Positions 1 through 5,544 of a DNA stretch of 15,093 bases are shown one piece after another (the stretch's first letter is position 1; each line of letters opens with the position of its first letter). The position numbers were made by a program, and so were the translations under genes. The notes under the pieces were generated by a model. That model had not been told where the DNA came from, did not search any database, and worked only from the letters and a program-made list of their open reading frames with translations. Source of the stretch: SICB01 sp037132395 (GTDB lineage: Bacteria > Patescibacteriota > Saccharimonadia > CAILAD01 > BJGX01); NCBI GenBank assembly GCA_037132395.1, contig JBAXPC010000014.1, positions 1 to 15,093 of the forward strand, written 5' to 3'.

Positions 1-13
1 GCAATTATCATCA

Positions 14-42
14 AGGCTGCCCTAAAAACGCAGGCCTTTTTG
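14..42 (+). terminator. Rho-independent terminator of a gene left of the window
   Basis: AGGCTGC pairs with GCAGGCCT (one bulged G) around an A-rich loop, followed by TTTTT. It would end a plus-strand transcript entering from the left and isolates the RNA region that follows. Confidence 0.6.
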
Positions 43-126
43 TTAAAAAATCACGCAGTATGAGCCCACAAAACCGATTATTTTTTGAAGCACAGCTAAT
101 TTAGTGCAGTTTATGGCAAATACATT

Positions 127-132
127 TATAAT
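127..132 (+). promoter_or_regulatory. Candidate -10 box (TATAAT) for the 5' structured RNA
   Basis: A perfect TATAAT at 127-132 would place the start near 139, just before the first 24-nt repeat. No convincing -35 hexamer is visible at 17 nt, so the call rests on the -10 alone. The box also lies within a small palindrome (ACATT-TAT-AATGT). Confidence 0.45.
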
Positions 133-143
133 GTGTTTACAGA

Positions 144-167
144 AACCGTAGCAGAATTTGTTAAAAT
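144..167 (+). repeat. 24-nt direct repeat, copy 1
   Basis: Begins AACCGTAGCAG and ends TTGTTAAAAT. It matches 420-443 with one mismatch (T versus G at the sixth base), a 276-nt period. It sits at the 5' edge of the hairpin array. Confidence 0.85.
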
Positions 168-190
168 CATTAGAAGATTAGAGATTTTTC

Positions 191-248
191 TCTTCCACGA
201 TGGAACAAACCAAGACCCCAAAGTATGTTTGTTACATCGAGAGGAAGA
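191..248 (+). repeat. Hairpin 1 of the tandem array
   Basis: The hairpin is nearly continuous. TCTTCC (191-196) pairs with GGAAGA (243-248), CGATG (198-202) with CATCG (235-239), and AACAAAC (204-210) with GTTTGTT (227-233). The loop is CAAGACCCCAAAGTAT. An AGA asymmetry lies on the 3' side. Confidence 0.85.
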
Positions 249-254
249 CAATCT

Positions 255-317
255 GTTTTTCTTAAACTATTTATGAAACCAAGACCCCAAGTCTATTTCA
301 TAAATCGAGAGGAGAAC
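255..317 (+). repeat. Hairpin 2 of the tandem array (covarying stem)
   Basis: TTTATGAAA (270-278) pairs perfectly with TTTCATAAA (296-304) around CCAAGACCCCAAGTCTA. GTTTTTCTT (255-263) pairs with GAGGAGAAC (309-317), allowing G-U. Its stems differ from hairpins 1 and 3, while the loop and the TCGAGAGGA strand are kept. Confidence 0.85.
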
Positions 318-348
318 TGTTGCGATAGTACAAGCCCTTGAAGTTTTG

Positions 349-408
349 CCTTTTCTACGATGGAACAAACCAAGACCCAAAAGTCTGTTTGTTACATCGA
401 GAGGAAGA
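349..408 (+). repeat. Hairpin 3 of the tandem array
   Basis: CGATG (358-362) pairs with CATCG (395-399) and AACAAAC (364-370) with GTTTGTT (387-393), around loop CAAGACCCAAAAGTCT. Positions 357-414 repeat 197-254 with few changes, exactly 160 nt apart. The outer stem is weaker and uses G-U pairs. Confidence 0.85.
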
Positions 409-419
409 CAATCTACGGC

Positions 420-443
420 AACCGGAGCAGAATTTGTTAAAAT
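420..443 (+). repeat. 24-nt direct repeat, copy 2
   Basis: Second copy of the 144-167 repeat. It lies in the loop of a 9-bp inverted repeat (CAATCTACG/CGTAGATTG) 35 nt before the tRNA. The first copy has no equally clear closing stem. Confidence 0.85.
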
Positions 444-477
444 TATGCGTAGATTGTAAGTAGTTGTCTGACGAAGA

Positions 478-554
478 GGCTGGGTAGCTCAGTTGGTTAG
501 AGCGCGGGACTCATAAGCCTGAGGTCGGAGGTTCAAATCCTCCTCCAGCCACCA
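478..554 (+). tRNA. tRNA with CAU anticodon, probably elongator tRNA-Met
   Basis: The 77-nt cloverleaf has acceptor GGCTGGG/TCCAGCC (one G-U), D-stem GCTC/GAGC, anticodon loop CTCATAA, T-stem GGAGG/CCTCC with loop TTCAAAT, discriminator A and an encoded CCA. The D-arm matches that of E. coli elongator tRNA-Met. The start and anticodon-stem features of the initiator are absent, so elongator Met is preferred over initiator. Ile2 remains possible, but the other CAU tRNA in this window fits Ile2 better. The anticodon stem (CGGGA/GCCTG) ends in an A-G mismatch at 31-39. A terminator follows directly. Confidence 0.9.
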
Positions 555-555
555 T

Positions 556-585
556 TAAAAAAGCCCCTAACTGGGGCTTTTTTAA
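556..585. terminator. Bidirectional terminator between tRNA and ftsB-like gene
   Basis: GCCCC (563-567), loop TAACT and GGGGC (573-577) are flanked by AAAAAA and TTTTTT. It can end both the plus-strand tRNA transcript and the minus-strand division gene that stops at 592. Confidence 0.9.
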
Positions 586-591
586 TATAAA

Positions 592-987
592 TTAATTACC
601 AAACAAAAAATCACGCCACTGGTCAAAATTGGACTTCTCCGCTAGCAGCTGGGCGTCGGTCTTGAGCACCAGAGTAGATTGCTTCGCAACATCGGTTGGC
701 TTAGTCTGATTGTCTTTAATTACAATCACCGATTCGCCTGCAGCCGCAACATTTAGCTTTTCGCGTGCCAAGCGCTCCTTATAGGCATCGGTCTTATAGT
801 AGGTAATCTTGTAGCCTAAATCTTCTATCTGGCCTTCTAGTCGTGCTATCTGGTTTTCTAGTTCGTCAGATTTACTACGCAAGTTATAGTTTTTGCCAGA
901 TTCGGAAGCTAACACCGTAAACAAAACAATAATCAGTACTAGACCAATCCATAGTATAATTTTGCCCGATCTAAGATAGTTACGCAT
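592..987 (-). CDS. FtsB/DivIC-like septum formation protein
   Basis: This 131-aa single-pass protein has one hydrophobic segment at about residues 10-28, a coiled coil at about 36-66 (SDELENQIARLEGQIEDLGY) and a short extracytoplasmic tail. After the coil comes the family-typical run YKERLAREKLN with AAAGESVIVI. That layout is characteristic of FtsB/DivIC proteins, which bridge FtsL and FtsQ in the divisome. The assignment to FtsB or DivIC is not resolvable here. The ATG at 987 has no Shine-Dalgarno but has TAAAAT exactly 6 nt upstream, inside the 3' end of the preceding gene. It is probably transcribed leaderless from its own promoter and ends at the shared terminator. Confidence 0.85.
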   Translation of the reverse strand: MRNYLRSGKIILWIGLVLIIVLFTVLASESGKNYNLRSKSDELENQIARLEGQIEDLGYKITYYKTDAYKERLAREKLNVAAAGESVIVIKDNQTKPTDVAKQSTLVLKTDAQLLAEKSNFDQWRDFLFGN

Positions 988-991
988 AGTA

Positions 992-2044
992 CTATTTTAC
1001 CAAAGTAATAATCTGCTGGTGGTATTTAATCGGTTCTTTTTTTGAATAATCAATAGTTATCTCACTCATCTGTATATAGCGGCTAAACCTTGGTATAACC
1101 AGCCAGCCTGTCCGGGGCAAAGCGATAATGTCATTACAGCCACTATTGGCGTAGCTGTAGCCACTGCGCTTCTCGACCTTGCCATCGTGGGTATGACCAA
1201 GCACCAAAGCATCAAATTTGGCCTCTTTTTGGTATTTATCTAGGCTCCTCATGTACTTTTTTCCACCTCCGAGCGTTTGTCTGGCCACAAGCCTGACCAA
1301 AACATCCATTACAATAAAAGCCAGCCAGCTCATCAACAGAACTAGCGCCGTAGCCGCTACATATCGAGCATTAGAATTTACCACGGCTTGGTAGACAGCC
1401 CAAAATAGCACTATCGTTATCGAAAAAGGTATGATTAGCTTGTATAGCAAGTTGCTCAATACAAAGCTAGCCAAAAACGACCTATCTACGACGTCACCAA
1501 TACCGCTAACAAGTATTGGTACCCGCTCTAATAGCATCGGCAGAGTGTTTTGGACGAGCTTTTTGCCGTGTGAGTATCTGGCTGGAGAAGTTTTGTTGTA
1601 CGAATCGTTCTCGTGGCCATGTTCGATTCTAATAGTTCTGCGGCCAATAGCTAGATTTAAAGTATTGCATACCTCCGCCCGCCAATGATTAGCGACTACT
1701 GCCCTGTCGCTAGCACTAACGGCTAAGACATCATCATGGTTGCCGACTGTATATATTACTCGGTGTCCAGGCTTCTTATTGAAGTTCAAAATCGCCGCCT
1801 TAAGATCGGTGTAGCCAGCTATGATATCCTCAACACTCTGGTCGGATTGCGCCCAGAGCTCTAGTATGTCACCATTTAATACCAAAATAGCTTGCTTATG
1901 GGTGGCCAGCTCATTAATACGCCCCACCAAGGATTGTTGAATAATGCTAAGCTCGTTAGTTAGCGGTAATTGCAAATGGATATCGCTAACTACCAATACC
2001 TTTTGGCTAGTTGTGATTTTGAGGTTGATGTTTTTATCAAACAT
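992..2044 (-). CDS. Membrane-embedded calcineurin-like metallophosphoesterase
   Basis: The protein is 350 aa from the chosen ATG at 2044. All metal-binding blocks of the calcineurin-like fold are present: DIH (21-23), NGDILELW (57-64), GNHDD (101-105), EHGHEND (141-147) and LGHTHDG (282-288). A dinuclear-metal phosphohydrolase is therefore likely; the substrate is unknown. The blocks resemble lipid-A-type UDP-diacylglucosamine hydrolases, but that pathway is not expected in this lineage. Two hydrophobic helices (about 203-222 and 229-252) lie between the fourth and fifth metal blocks, so the domain is probably held at the membrane. The longer reading start at 2113 adds residues that look non-native. 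TAAAAT lies 8 nt and TACAAT 3 nt before the chosen ATG. It lies 93 nt after the DUF4190-like gene. Confidence 0.85.
   Translation of the reverse strand: MFDKNINLKITTSQKVLVVSDIHLQLPLTNELSIIQQSLVGRINELATHKQAILVLNGDILELWAQSDQSVEDIIAGYTDLKAAILNFNKKPGHRVIYTVGNHDDVLAVSASDRAVVANHWRAEVCNTLNLAIGRRTIRIEHGHENDSYNKTSPARYSHGKKLVQNTLPMLLERVPILVSGIGDVVDRSFLASFVLSNLLYKLIIPFSITIVLFWAVYQAVVNSNARYVAATALVLLMSWLAFIVMDVLVRLVARQTLGGGKKYMRSLDKYQKEAKFDALVLGHTHDGKVEKRSGYSYANSGCNDIIALPRTGWLVIPRFSRYIQMSEITIDYSKKEPIKYHQQIITLVK
994..999 (-). promoter_or_regulatory. -10 box of the ftsB-like gene
   Basis: TAAAAT on the minus strand, 6 nt from ATG. It overlaps the stop codon end of the phosphoesterase gene. Confidence 0.6.
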
Positions 2045-2137
2045 TTGATTGTATTTTATGCTTTTAGTGGCACTTCTGTCCAGTTGTGCTGGCCTGAGCT
2101 GCCACGAAAGCAAATACGGCCACGGCGTTCTTGCTCG

Positions 2138-2830
2138 CTACTTTCCAGTGCCGAGTGTTTGTTGTTCAGCCGATATTCGCCACGAATACATCTGAATATC
2201 TCCATTGTTATTATAAAAACCAATTTCAAAATCTCCTGTGTTTTCGGAACCGTCAAACGTTGCAGTACCTTTGACATTAATCCTATCCTCCCCAGAGCTA
2301 GTTGCAACCTGAGTAATGTTCCACTTATTGAGGATCTTGGCGTAGGTCTTTTCGGTTTCACTCTGAAAACCTACGGCACCATCCTTATAGCTAGCCTTCA
2401 GCTCGGGCGAAAAAACTTCGTAGGCCTTGGCGTAGTCGTTTTTGGATAGCGCCCCCAGGAAGCTGTTGGCTTTATCGGCGGCCTTTTTTTCTTCTGCGGT
2501 GTATTCCTTGCTAGCTGACTGATTTTTAACTGTATTAGCCGGCAGCGGAGTTTTTTTATTCTTAGCGCCTAGCATCGTAAAGCTAGCAAAGCCGGCCGCT
2601 GCAATTATAACTATTGTAGATAGTGTGATTGTCACAAAAACCAATGCCTGCCCGCGTTGGCCGGTATTTTTGATTTGCCGATTAGCAATTAGGGCCAGTA
2701 CAATCGCGAGCGGTGCTAGTGGCACTGCTAGAATTAGCGATAGTACCGCCAGCAAGTTGATGGTTTTTTTGTTGTCTGGTGGATGTCGGTGCTGCGGATG
2801 CGAAGCTTGAGCAGTCGTTTGCTCAGGCAT
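2138..2830 (-). CDS. DUF4190-like membrane protein with NTF2-like C-terminal domain
   Basis: This 230-aa protein starts with a polar, His/Pro-rich tail (1-22). A DUF4190-type pair of membrane helices follows (about 24-50 and 61-88), joined by the basic turn NRQIKNTGQRG. A Lys/Ala linker leads to a domain at about 112-225 (ADKANSFLGALSKNDYAKAY onward, ending MYSWRISAE). This end resembles the DUF4878/NTF2-like fold seen in bacterial envelope lipoproteins. The role is unknown; it is probably an envelope protein with the C-terminal domain outside. Its ATG overlaps the stop of the upstream gene as TAATG, so translation is probably coupled to the propeller protein. A second protein of the same length and N-terminal design is encoded at 6931-7623. 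Confidence 0.7.
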   Translation of the reverse strand: MPEQTTAQASHPQHRHPPDNKKTINLLAVLSLILAVPLAPLAIVLALIANRQIKNTGQRGQALVFVTITLSTIVIIAAAGFASFTMLGAKNKKTPLPANTVKNQSASKEYTAEEKKAADKANSFLGALSKNDYAKAYEVFSPELKASYKDGAVGFQSETEKTYAKILNKWNITQVATSSGEDRINVKGTATFDGSENTGDFEIGFYNNNGDIQMYSWRISAEQQTLGTGK

Positions 2831-4059
2831 TATTTTTTAGTCTTAAACTCTTTTCGGATCATCATGCCAGCTGCACCAAATAGCGCCAATAATGCTAGGC
2901 CACTGGCCAGCCAAGGTAGAGTATTGCTTTTTTGTGTCTTGGTGGTGGTGGTGTTTGGGGCGCCCGGGGTTGTAGCTGATTGAAAGGCACCAAAGCTACC
3001 GCGCGAGGTATAAGTATCCTGACCAGTGCCCCAGAAAGGTGCGAAGTTAGCAGAATAATCAAATGGCTGTCCATTGGCTGCGTTGGTCCATATTGCTGTT
3101 TGTGCTGTGCCATTTGTGGCCATAACCACCATGGTCTCAACCGCAGGGATGGACGGATAGGTACTATGCATCGCGACGAGCTTGGTGCCGTCGGGCGAAT
3201 AACCCCCTAGTTCCCAGTATCCTGTCGTATCCGATGTAACTACAGCAGTATTCCCGGTGCCATTAAAGGCAACCGACCTAATGCTCCTTAATGTGCCGTT
3301 GTTGCCGGAGCTACTCTGATACACAAAGCGCGAGCCGTCTGGGGCGATATCAAACTGCGAATCTTCCAAAAATCCTGTCATCTGTGCTGCAGTAATAACG
3401 CTGGTAGCCGTTGTTTGGTTAGGTGTGGTAGGGCTAATCGAGTATATCCCGGTACCATTAACAAAAGGTACGTCAGAGGTCGACACATATATAAGGCTGC
3501 CGTCACTCTTCCAGACAGGTGTTTGGACATTAGATGGTGTTACTGAGTCAAACATTAGGTTAGTCAGCCTGATCTCGTTCGTACCATCTGTATTAATTAC
3601 ATAAATATCGATGAGGTTAGGTAAAGCCACAGCACGCCTCTCGAATGCTATTTTGGTACCATCTGGCGAGAAGGCGGGGCTACTGTCTTCATAAGCTGCA
3701 GTGCTGGCAGTCAGGGCAGTACCGTTCACTATAGACGAAGACGATTTGATGTATATATTCACACTGCCAGCGTCGGCGACACTATATGCTATCTTGGTGC
3801 CGTCGGGCGAATATGCATATTCCCCCTTATTCGTGCCGAGGTTCACAAAAGGAATATTGTGGCCATAATAGTTTGAGCCGTCGGGCTTGACCGATACGCC
3901 TCCATAACCAATTGCGTAAGATATTATCCGCCCATTAACACCTGGAAACTGGGCATTCGCAACTGGCGCCGCACCAAGGCTTAATAGTAGTGCCATCGCT
4001 ACCAGTACAGATCGTGTCAGAACATTTTTAACATTTTTAACTTTTTTAACATTATGCAT
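2830..4059 (-). CDS. Secreted PD40/TolB-like beta-propeller protein with C-terminal anchor
   Basis: The protein is 409 aa. A long basic N-terminus (Lys-Asn-Val repeats, 1-15) leads to a signal peptide (about 16-36, ending PVANA). The body has PD40-type blades recognisable by SPDGTKIAYS (84-93), SPDGTKIAFE (131-140), APDGSRFVYQ (239-248) and SPDGTKLVAM (288-297). A Thr/Pro-rich stalk at about 362-378 precedes LPWLASG (381-387), a hydrophobic helix and the basic tail RKEFKTKK. That end has the layout of a sortase sorting signal without LPXTG. A sortase gene lies 81 nt upstream, so this may be its substrate or a simple tail-anchored protein. The likely role is cell-surface binding; the ligand is unknown. 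A GAAGGG Shine-Dalgarno sits about 10 nt before the ATG. Confidence 0.8.
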   Translation of the reverse strand: MHNVKKVKNVKNVLTRSVLVAMALLLSLGAAPVANAQFPGVNGRIISYAIGYGGVSVKPDGSNYYGHNIPFVNLGTNKGEYAYSPDGTKIAYSVADAGSVNIYIKSSSSIVNGTALTASTAAYEDSSPAFSPDGTKIAFERRAVALPNLIDIYVINTDGTNEIRLTNLMFDSVTPSNVQTPVWKSDGSLIYVSTSDVPFVNGTGIYSISPTTPNQTTATSVITAAQMTGFLEDSQFDIAPDGSRFVYQSSSGNNGTLRSIRSVAFNGTGNTAVVTSDTTGYWELGGYSPDGTKLVAMHSTYPSIPAVETMVVMATNGTAQTAIWTNAANGQPFDYSANFAPFWGTGQDTYTSRGSFGAFQSATTPGAPNTTTTKTQKSNTLPWLASGLALLALFGAAGMMIRKEFKTKK

Positions 4060-4140
4060 TTCAAAGTTACCCTTCTTGTATTTTAATTAGTTATGCTTAT
4101 AATACCCTCCCTGGGCCATAGCGTCAATACCGTGCTGTAC

Positions 4141-4863
4141 TTAATCTTGCTTCGAAAAAATTATCAAGCGCTGGTCGTAGCTGCTGTTAGAGTTATTCCA
4201 GTTCCCCACACAAGTAATGAGGTTCAGGTACTTGCCATCGGCCTTATTAAAAATTTCCTGCAGCGGCACTTCGGTAAGCTGGTATCTTGCTACCTTATAA
4301 ACCTTGTAGGCCAGGCTATTTCCGCTTTTGTCTCTGACTTCGATAGTATCGCCAACCACTAGCTTGTCGTTCGATCTGAATATGCCAATTTCATTTGGTG
4401 CGCCATAGTGGCCAGCCATCACTGCGCTGCCTATGTCTCCGGGACGCTTGCCGTCCTTATACCAAGCAACTCTTTCGAGACTCTGCGAGGTAGCCATCTC
4501 CCCGTTTGCCGTAACCCCCACATTTTCGATAGGAGCGTTAATATAAAGCTTCGGTACTACCAAGTACATATCTGCGGCGAAGGGCGAAGGTGGAGGTGGT
4601 GCGCTAATGTTCTCGGCCTTAGCGACCTTCTTGGGTGGTTTTACACCCACCAACACTTCTTTTTGGAGCGGGCTATAGCTAATACTCGAGTCGGCAGTGG
4701 CCCACATCAGCATGCCTTCGGCCAAAACAAAAAACAAAACCACCGCAATACGCAGAGCAATTTTTTGGGTACGATCATAATTAGCTCTCTTTTTGATACT
4801 CAGAGTACTCAGATACGGATGGTCTTTATCGTAATGTTTGTATTCGACCTTGTGTTTGCTCAT
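4141..4863 (-). CDS. Sortase family transpeptidase
   Basis: The protein is 240 aa. It has a charged cytoplasmic N-terminus, one membrane helix at about 36-56, a Pro-rich linker (APPPPSP, 88-94) and a sortase domain to the C-terminus. The catalytic residues are visible: His152 in MAGHYG, Cys218 in LITCVG and Arg232 in YDQRLIIF. Sortases cleave sorting signals and attach surface proteins to the wall or to other proteins. The compact domain and TC-type motif suggest the class E/F/D range, but I cannot fix the class. The start at 4863 is preferred over 4929 because the latter runs through the terminator at 4913-4944. TACAAT lies 7 nt before the ATG, with no Shine-Dalgarno. The next gene is a candidate substrate. 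Confidence 0.9.
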   Translation of the reverse strand: MSKHKVEYKHYDKDHPYLSTLSIKKRANYDRTQKIALRIAVVLFFVLAEGMLMWATADSSISYSPLQKEVLVGVKPPKKVAKAENISAPPPPSPFAADMYLVVPKLYINAPIENVGVTANGEMATSQSLERVAWYKDGKRPGDIGSAVMAGHYGAPNEIGIFRSNDKLVVGDTIEVRDKSGNSLAYKVYKVARYQLTEVPLQEIFNKADGKYLNLITCVGNWNNSNSSYDQRLIIFSKQD

Positions 4864-4870
4864 TAGTATA

Positions 4871-4876
4871 ATTGTA
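4871..4876 (-). promoter_or_regulatory. -10 box of the sortase gene
   Basis: TACAAT, 7 nt before the ATG; this also supports the start chosen at 4863. Confidence 0.55.
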
Positions 4877-4912
4877 AAACTCTTATGCCGACTAGGCAAG
4901 ACGGGGGCAATT

Positions 4913-4944
4913 AAAAAAGCCCAGCACAAGCTGGGTATTTTTTA
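4913..4944. terminator. Terminator downstream of the minus-strand tRNA
   Basis: CCCAGC, loop, GCTGGG with A- and T-runs on both sides. It ends the tRNA transcript just before the sortase promoter. Confidence 0.9.
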
Positions 4945-4953
4945 TAAGAACAA

Positions 4954-5029
4954 TGGTGGGCCCGGTTGGGTTCGAACCAACGACCAATCAGTTATGAGCC
5001 GACTGCTCTAACCGCTGAGCTACGGGCCC
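4954..5029 (-). tRNA. tRNA with CAU anticodon, probably tRNA-Ile2
   Basis: The 76-nt cloverleaf has acceptor GGGCCCG/CGGGCCC, D-stem GCTC/GAGC, anticodon stem GTCGG/CTGAT with loop CTCATAA, T-stem GTTGG/CCAAC with loop TTCGAAC, discriminator A and an encoded CCA. The short D-loop (AGCGGTTA) and variable loop TGGTC match E. coli tRNA-Ile2 (ileX) better than tRNA-Met. If so, the C34 must be modified to lysidine by TilS to read AUA. The Met/Ile2 split from sequence alone is an inference. Confidence 0.9.
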
Positions 5030-5043
5030 TTTGCCACGACACT

Positions 5044-5071
5044 ATTATACTTCAAGAGAGACAAAAACCAA
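5044..5071 (-). promoter_or_regulatory. Promoter of the minus-strand tRNA
   Basis: TTGGTT (5066-5071), a 16-nt spacer and TATAAT (5044-5049) put the start about 8 nt upstream of the tRNA. The -35 box shares bases with the T-run of the preceding terminator. Confidence 0.65.
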
Positions 5072-5096
5072 AAAAGAGCCCCGAAAGGCTCTTTTA
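5070..5096 (-). terminator. Terminator of the 65-aa protein gene
   Basis: GAGCC, loop and GGCTC followed on the minus strand by TTTTTT. It lies 16 nt after the stop codon at 5112. Confidence 0.85.
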
Positions 5097-5111
5097 AAGG
5101 TGCGGTCCGAA

Positions 5112-5309
5112 TTAGCCCTTCTTTAGAATTGGAAGGCCGGTTCGTGGGTTCTCCACGATGATGTAGCCATCAGGCATTGCATCGATTGCAGCTTCTTTAG
5201 CTTCACGACCAAAGTAATAAATCCTTTGTAGTCGTCCACCCTTAAGAGTTACCTCTTTAGAATGTAAGTAATATGTTTGACCTTTCGAATTCTCGTGTGA
5301 AAATGCCAT
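5112..5309 (-). CDS. Conserved small protein of unknown function (65 aa)
   Basis: A basic 65-aa soluble protein starting MAFSHENSKGQTYYLHSKEV. It has a KGGRLQRIYYFGRE block and ends PRTGLPILKKG. From memory, small proteins of this kind recur in Patescibacteria genomes, but I cannot check that here or name a family. There is no signal peptide or membrane segment. It has one of the strongest Shine-Dalgarno sites in the window (AAAGGAGG, about 11 nt before ATG), a good promoter (TTGACA/TAACCT) and its own terminator, so it is probably highly expressed. It is divergent from lexA across about 230 nt. Confidence 0.8.
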   Translation of the reverse strand: MAFSHENSKGQTYYLHSKEVTLKGGRLQRIYYFGREAKEAAIDAMPDGYIIVENPRTGLPILKKG

Positions 5310-5345
5310 ATCTCTATTTCCTCCTTTATTTACTTTATGTTCTCT

Positions 5346-5374
5346 AGGTTATGCCAGGTACGAGAGGTTGTCAA
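5346..5374 (-). promoter_or_regulatory. Promoter of the 65-aa protein gene
   Basis: TTGACA (5369-5374), a 17-nt spacer and TAACCT (5346-5351) give a leader of roughly 30 nt carrying the Shine-Dalgarno. Confidence 0.65.
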
Positions 5375-5484
5375 TAGATAGCCAAGCTTTATTTCAATAA
5401 ATACTTTATTACATCTGGTAATACGGTTGTGCTAGATATCAACAGATGGTAAAAAATAATCTAAAAAAAGTTATGCTATAAGTG

Positions 5485-5514
5485 TTGACAAGTTCGTATT
5501 ATGTTCGCTACAAT
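5485..5514 (+). promoter_or_regulatory. lexA promoter
   Basis: TTGACA (5485-5490), an 18-nt spacer and TACAAT (5509-5514). The start falls near 5521, giving a short leader with AGGAGG (5534-5539) 5 nt before the GTG start. Confidence 0.8.
5492..5506 (+). promoter_or_regulatory. Candidate LexA operator, GTTC-N7-GTTC
   Basis: A direct repeat GTTC-GTATTAT-GTTC fills the spacer between -35 and -10. Its form equals the alphaproteobacterial LexA box and differs from the palindromic Bacillus and E. coli boxes. Its position would block RNA polymerase and so give autorepression. Binding is inferred. Confidence 0.55.
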
Positions 5515-5544
5515 GAATACAAAGATAAATAACAGGAGGCACCA

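Larger units (their letters stand above)
139..477 (+). ncRNA. Candidate structured RNA with three tandem covarying hairpins
   Basis: No protein gene occupies this stretch. It contains a 24-nt repeat (144-167), three related hairpins (191-248, 255-317, 349-408) and a second repeat copy (420-443). The second copy lies inside a loop closed by CAATCTACG (409-417) and CGTAGATTG (448-456). The upper stems differ in sequence yet stay paired: AACAAAC/GTTTGTT in hairpins 1 and 3, TTTATGAAA/TTTCATAAA in hairpin 2. The loop core CCAAGACCC and the 3' side TCGAGAGGA are constant. Compensatory change under a fixed loop is the signature of a selected RNA or of a hairpin recognised by a protein. A tRNA gene begins at 478 with no obvious promoter of its own, so the RNA may be the 5' part of a tRNA precursor. 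I do not recognise a known family. RNase P, tmRNA and 6S core motifs are not seen. Strand is inferred from the -10 box, tRNA and terminator. Confidence 0.6.

Noticed and set aside
144..443. CRISPR array
   Set aside because: Only three hairpin units of unequal spacing (about 73 and 87 nt), with internal variation and related flanks; no spacers of constant length and no cas genes.
139..477. RNase P RNA, because of GAGGAAGAC and ACAGAAA strings
   Set aside because: The strings occur in the wrong order, GAGGAAGAC is repeated, and the P4 core pairing is absent.
2044..2113. N-terminal extension of the phosphoesterase to 2113
   Set aside because: The extra residues lack family features and the ATG at 2044 is followed by the expected first strand.
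2056..2449. Overlapping reading frames on both strands across 2056-2449
   Set aside because: They are out-of-frame shadows of the DUF4190-like gene and the gap beside it; no family motifs or start signals.
4863..4929. N-terminal extension of the sortase to 4929
   Set aside because: It crosses the tRNA terminator; the ATG at 4863 has a -10 box 7 nt upstream and gives a normal sortase N-terminus.
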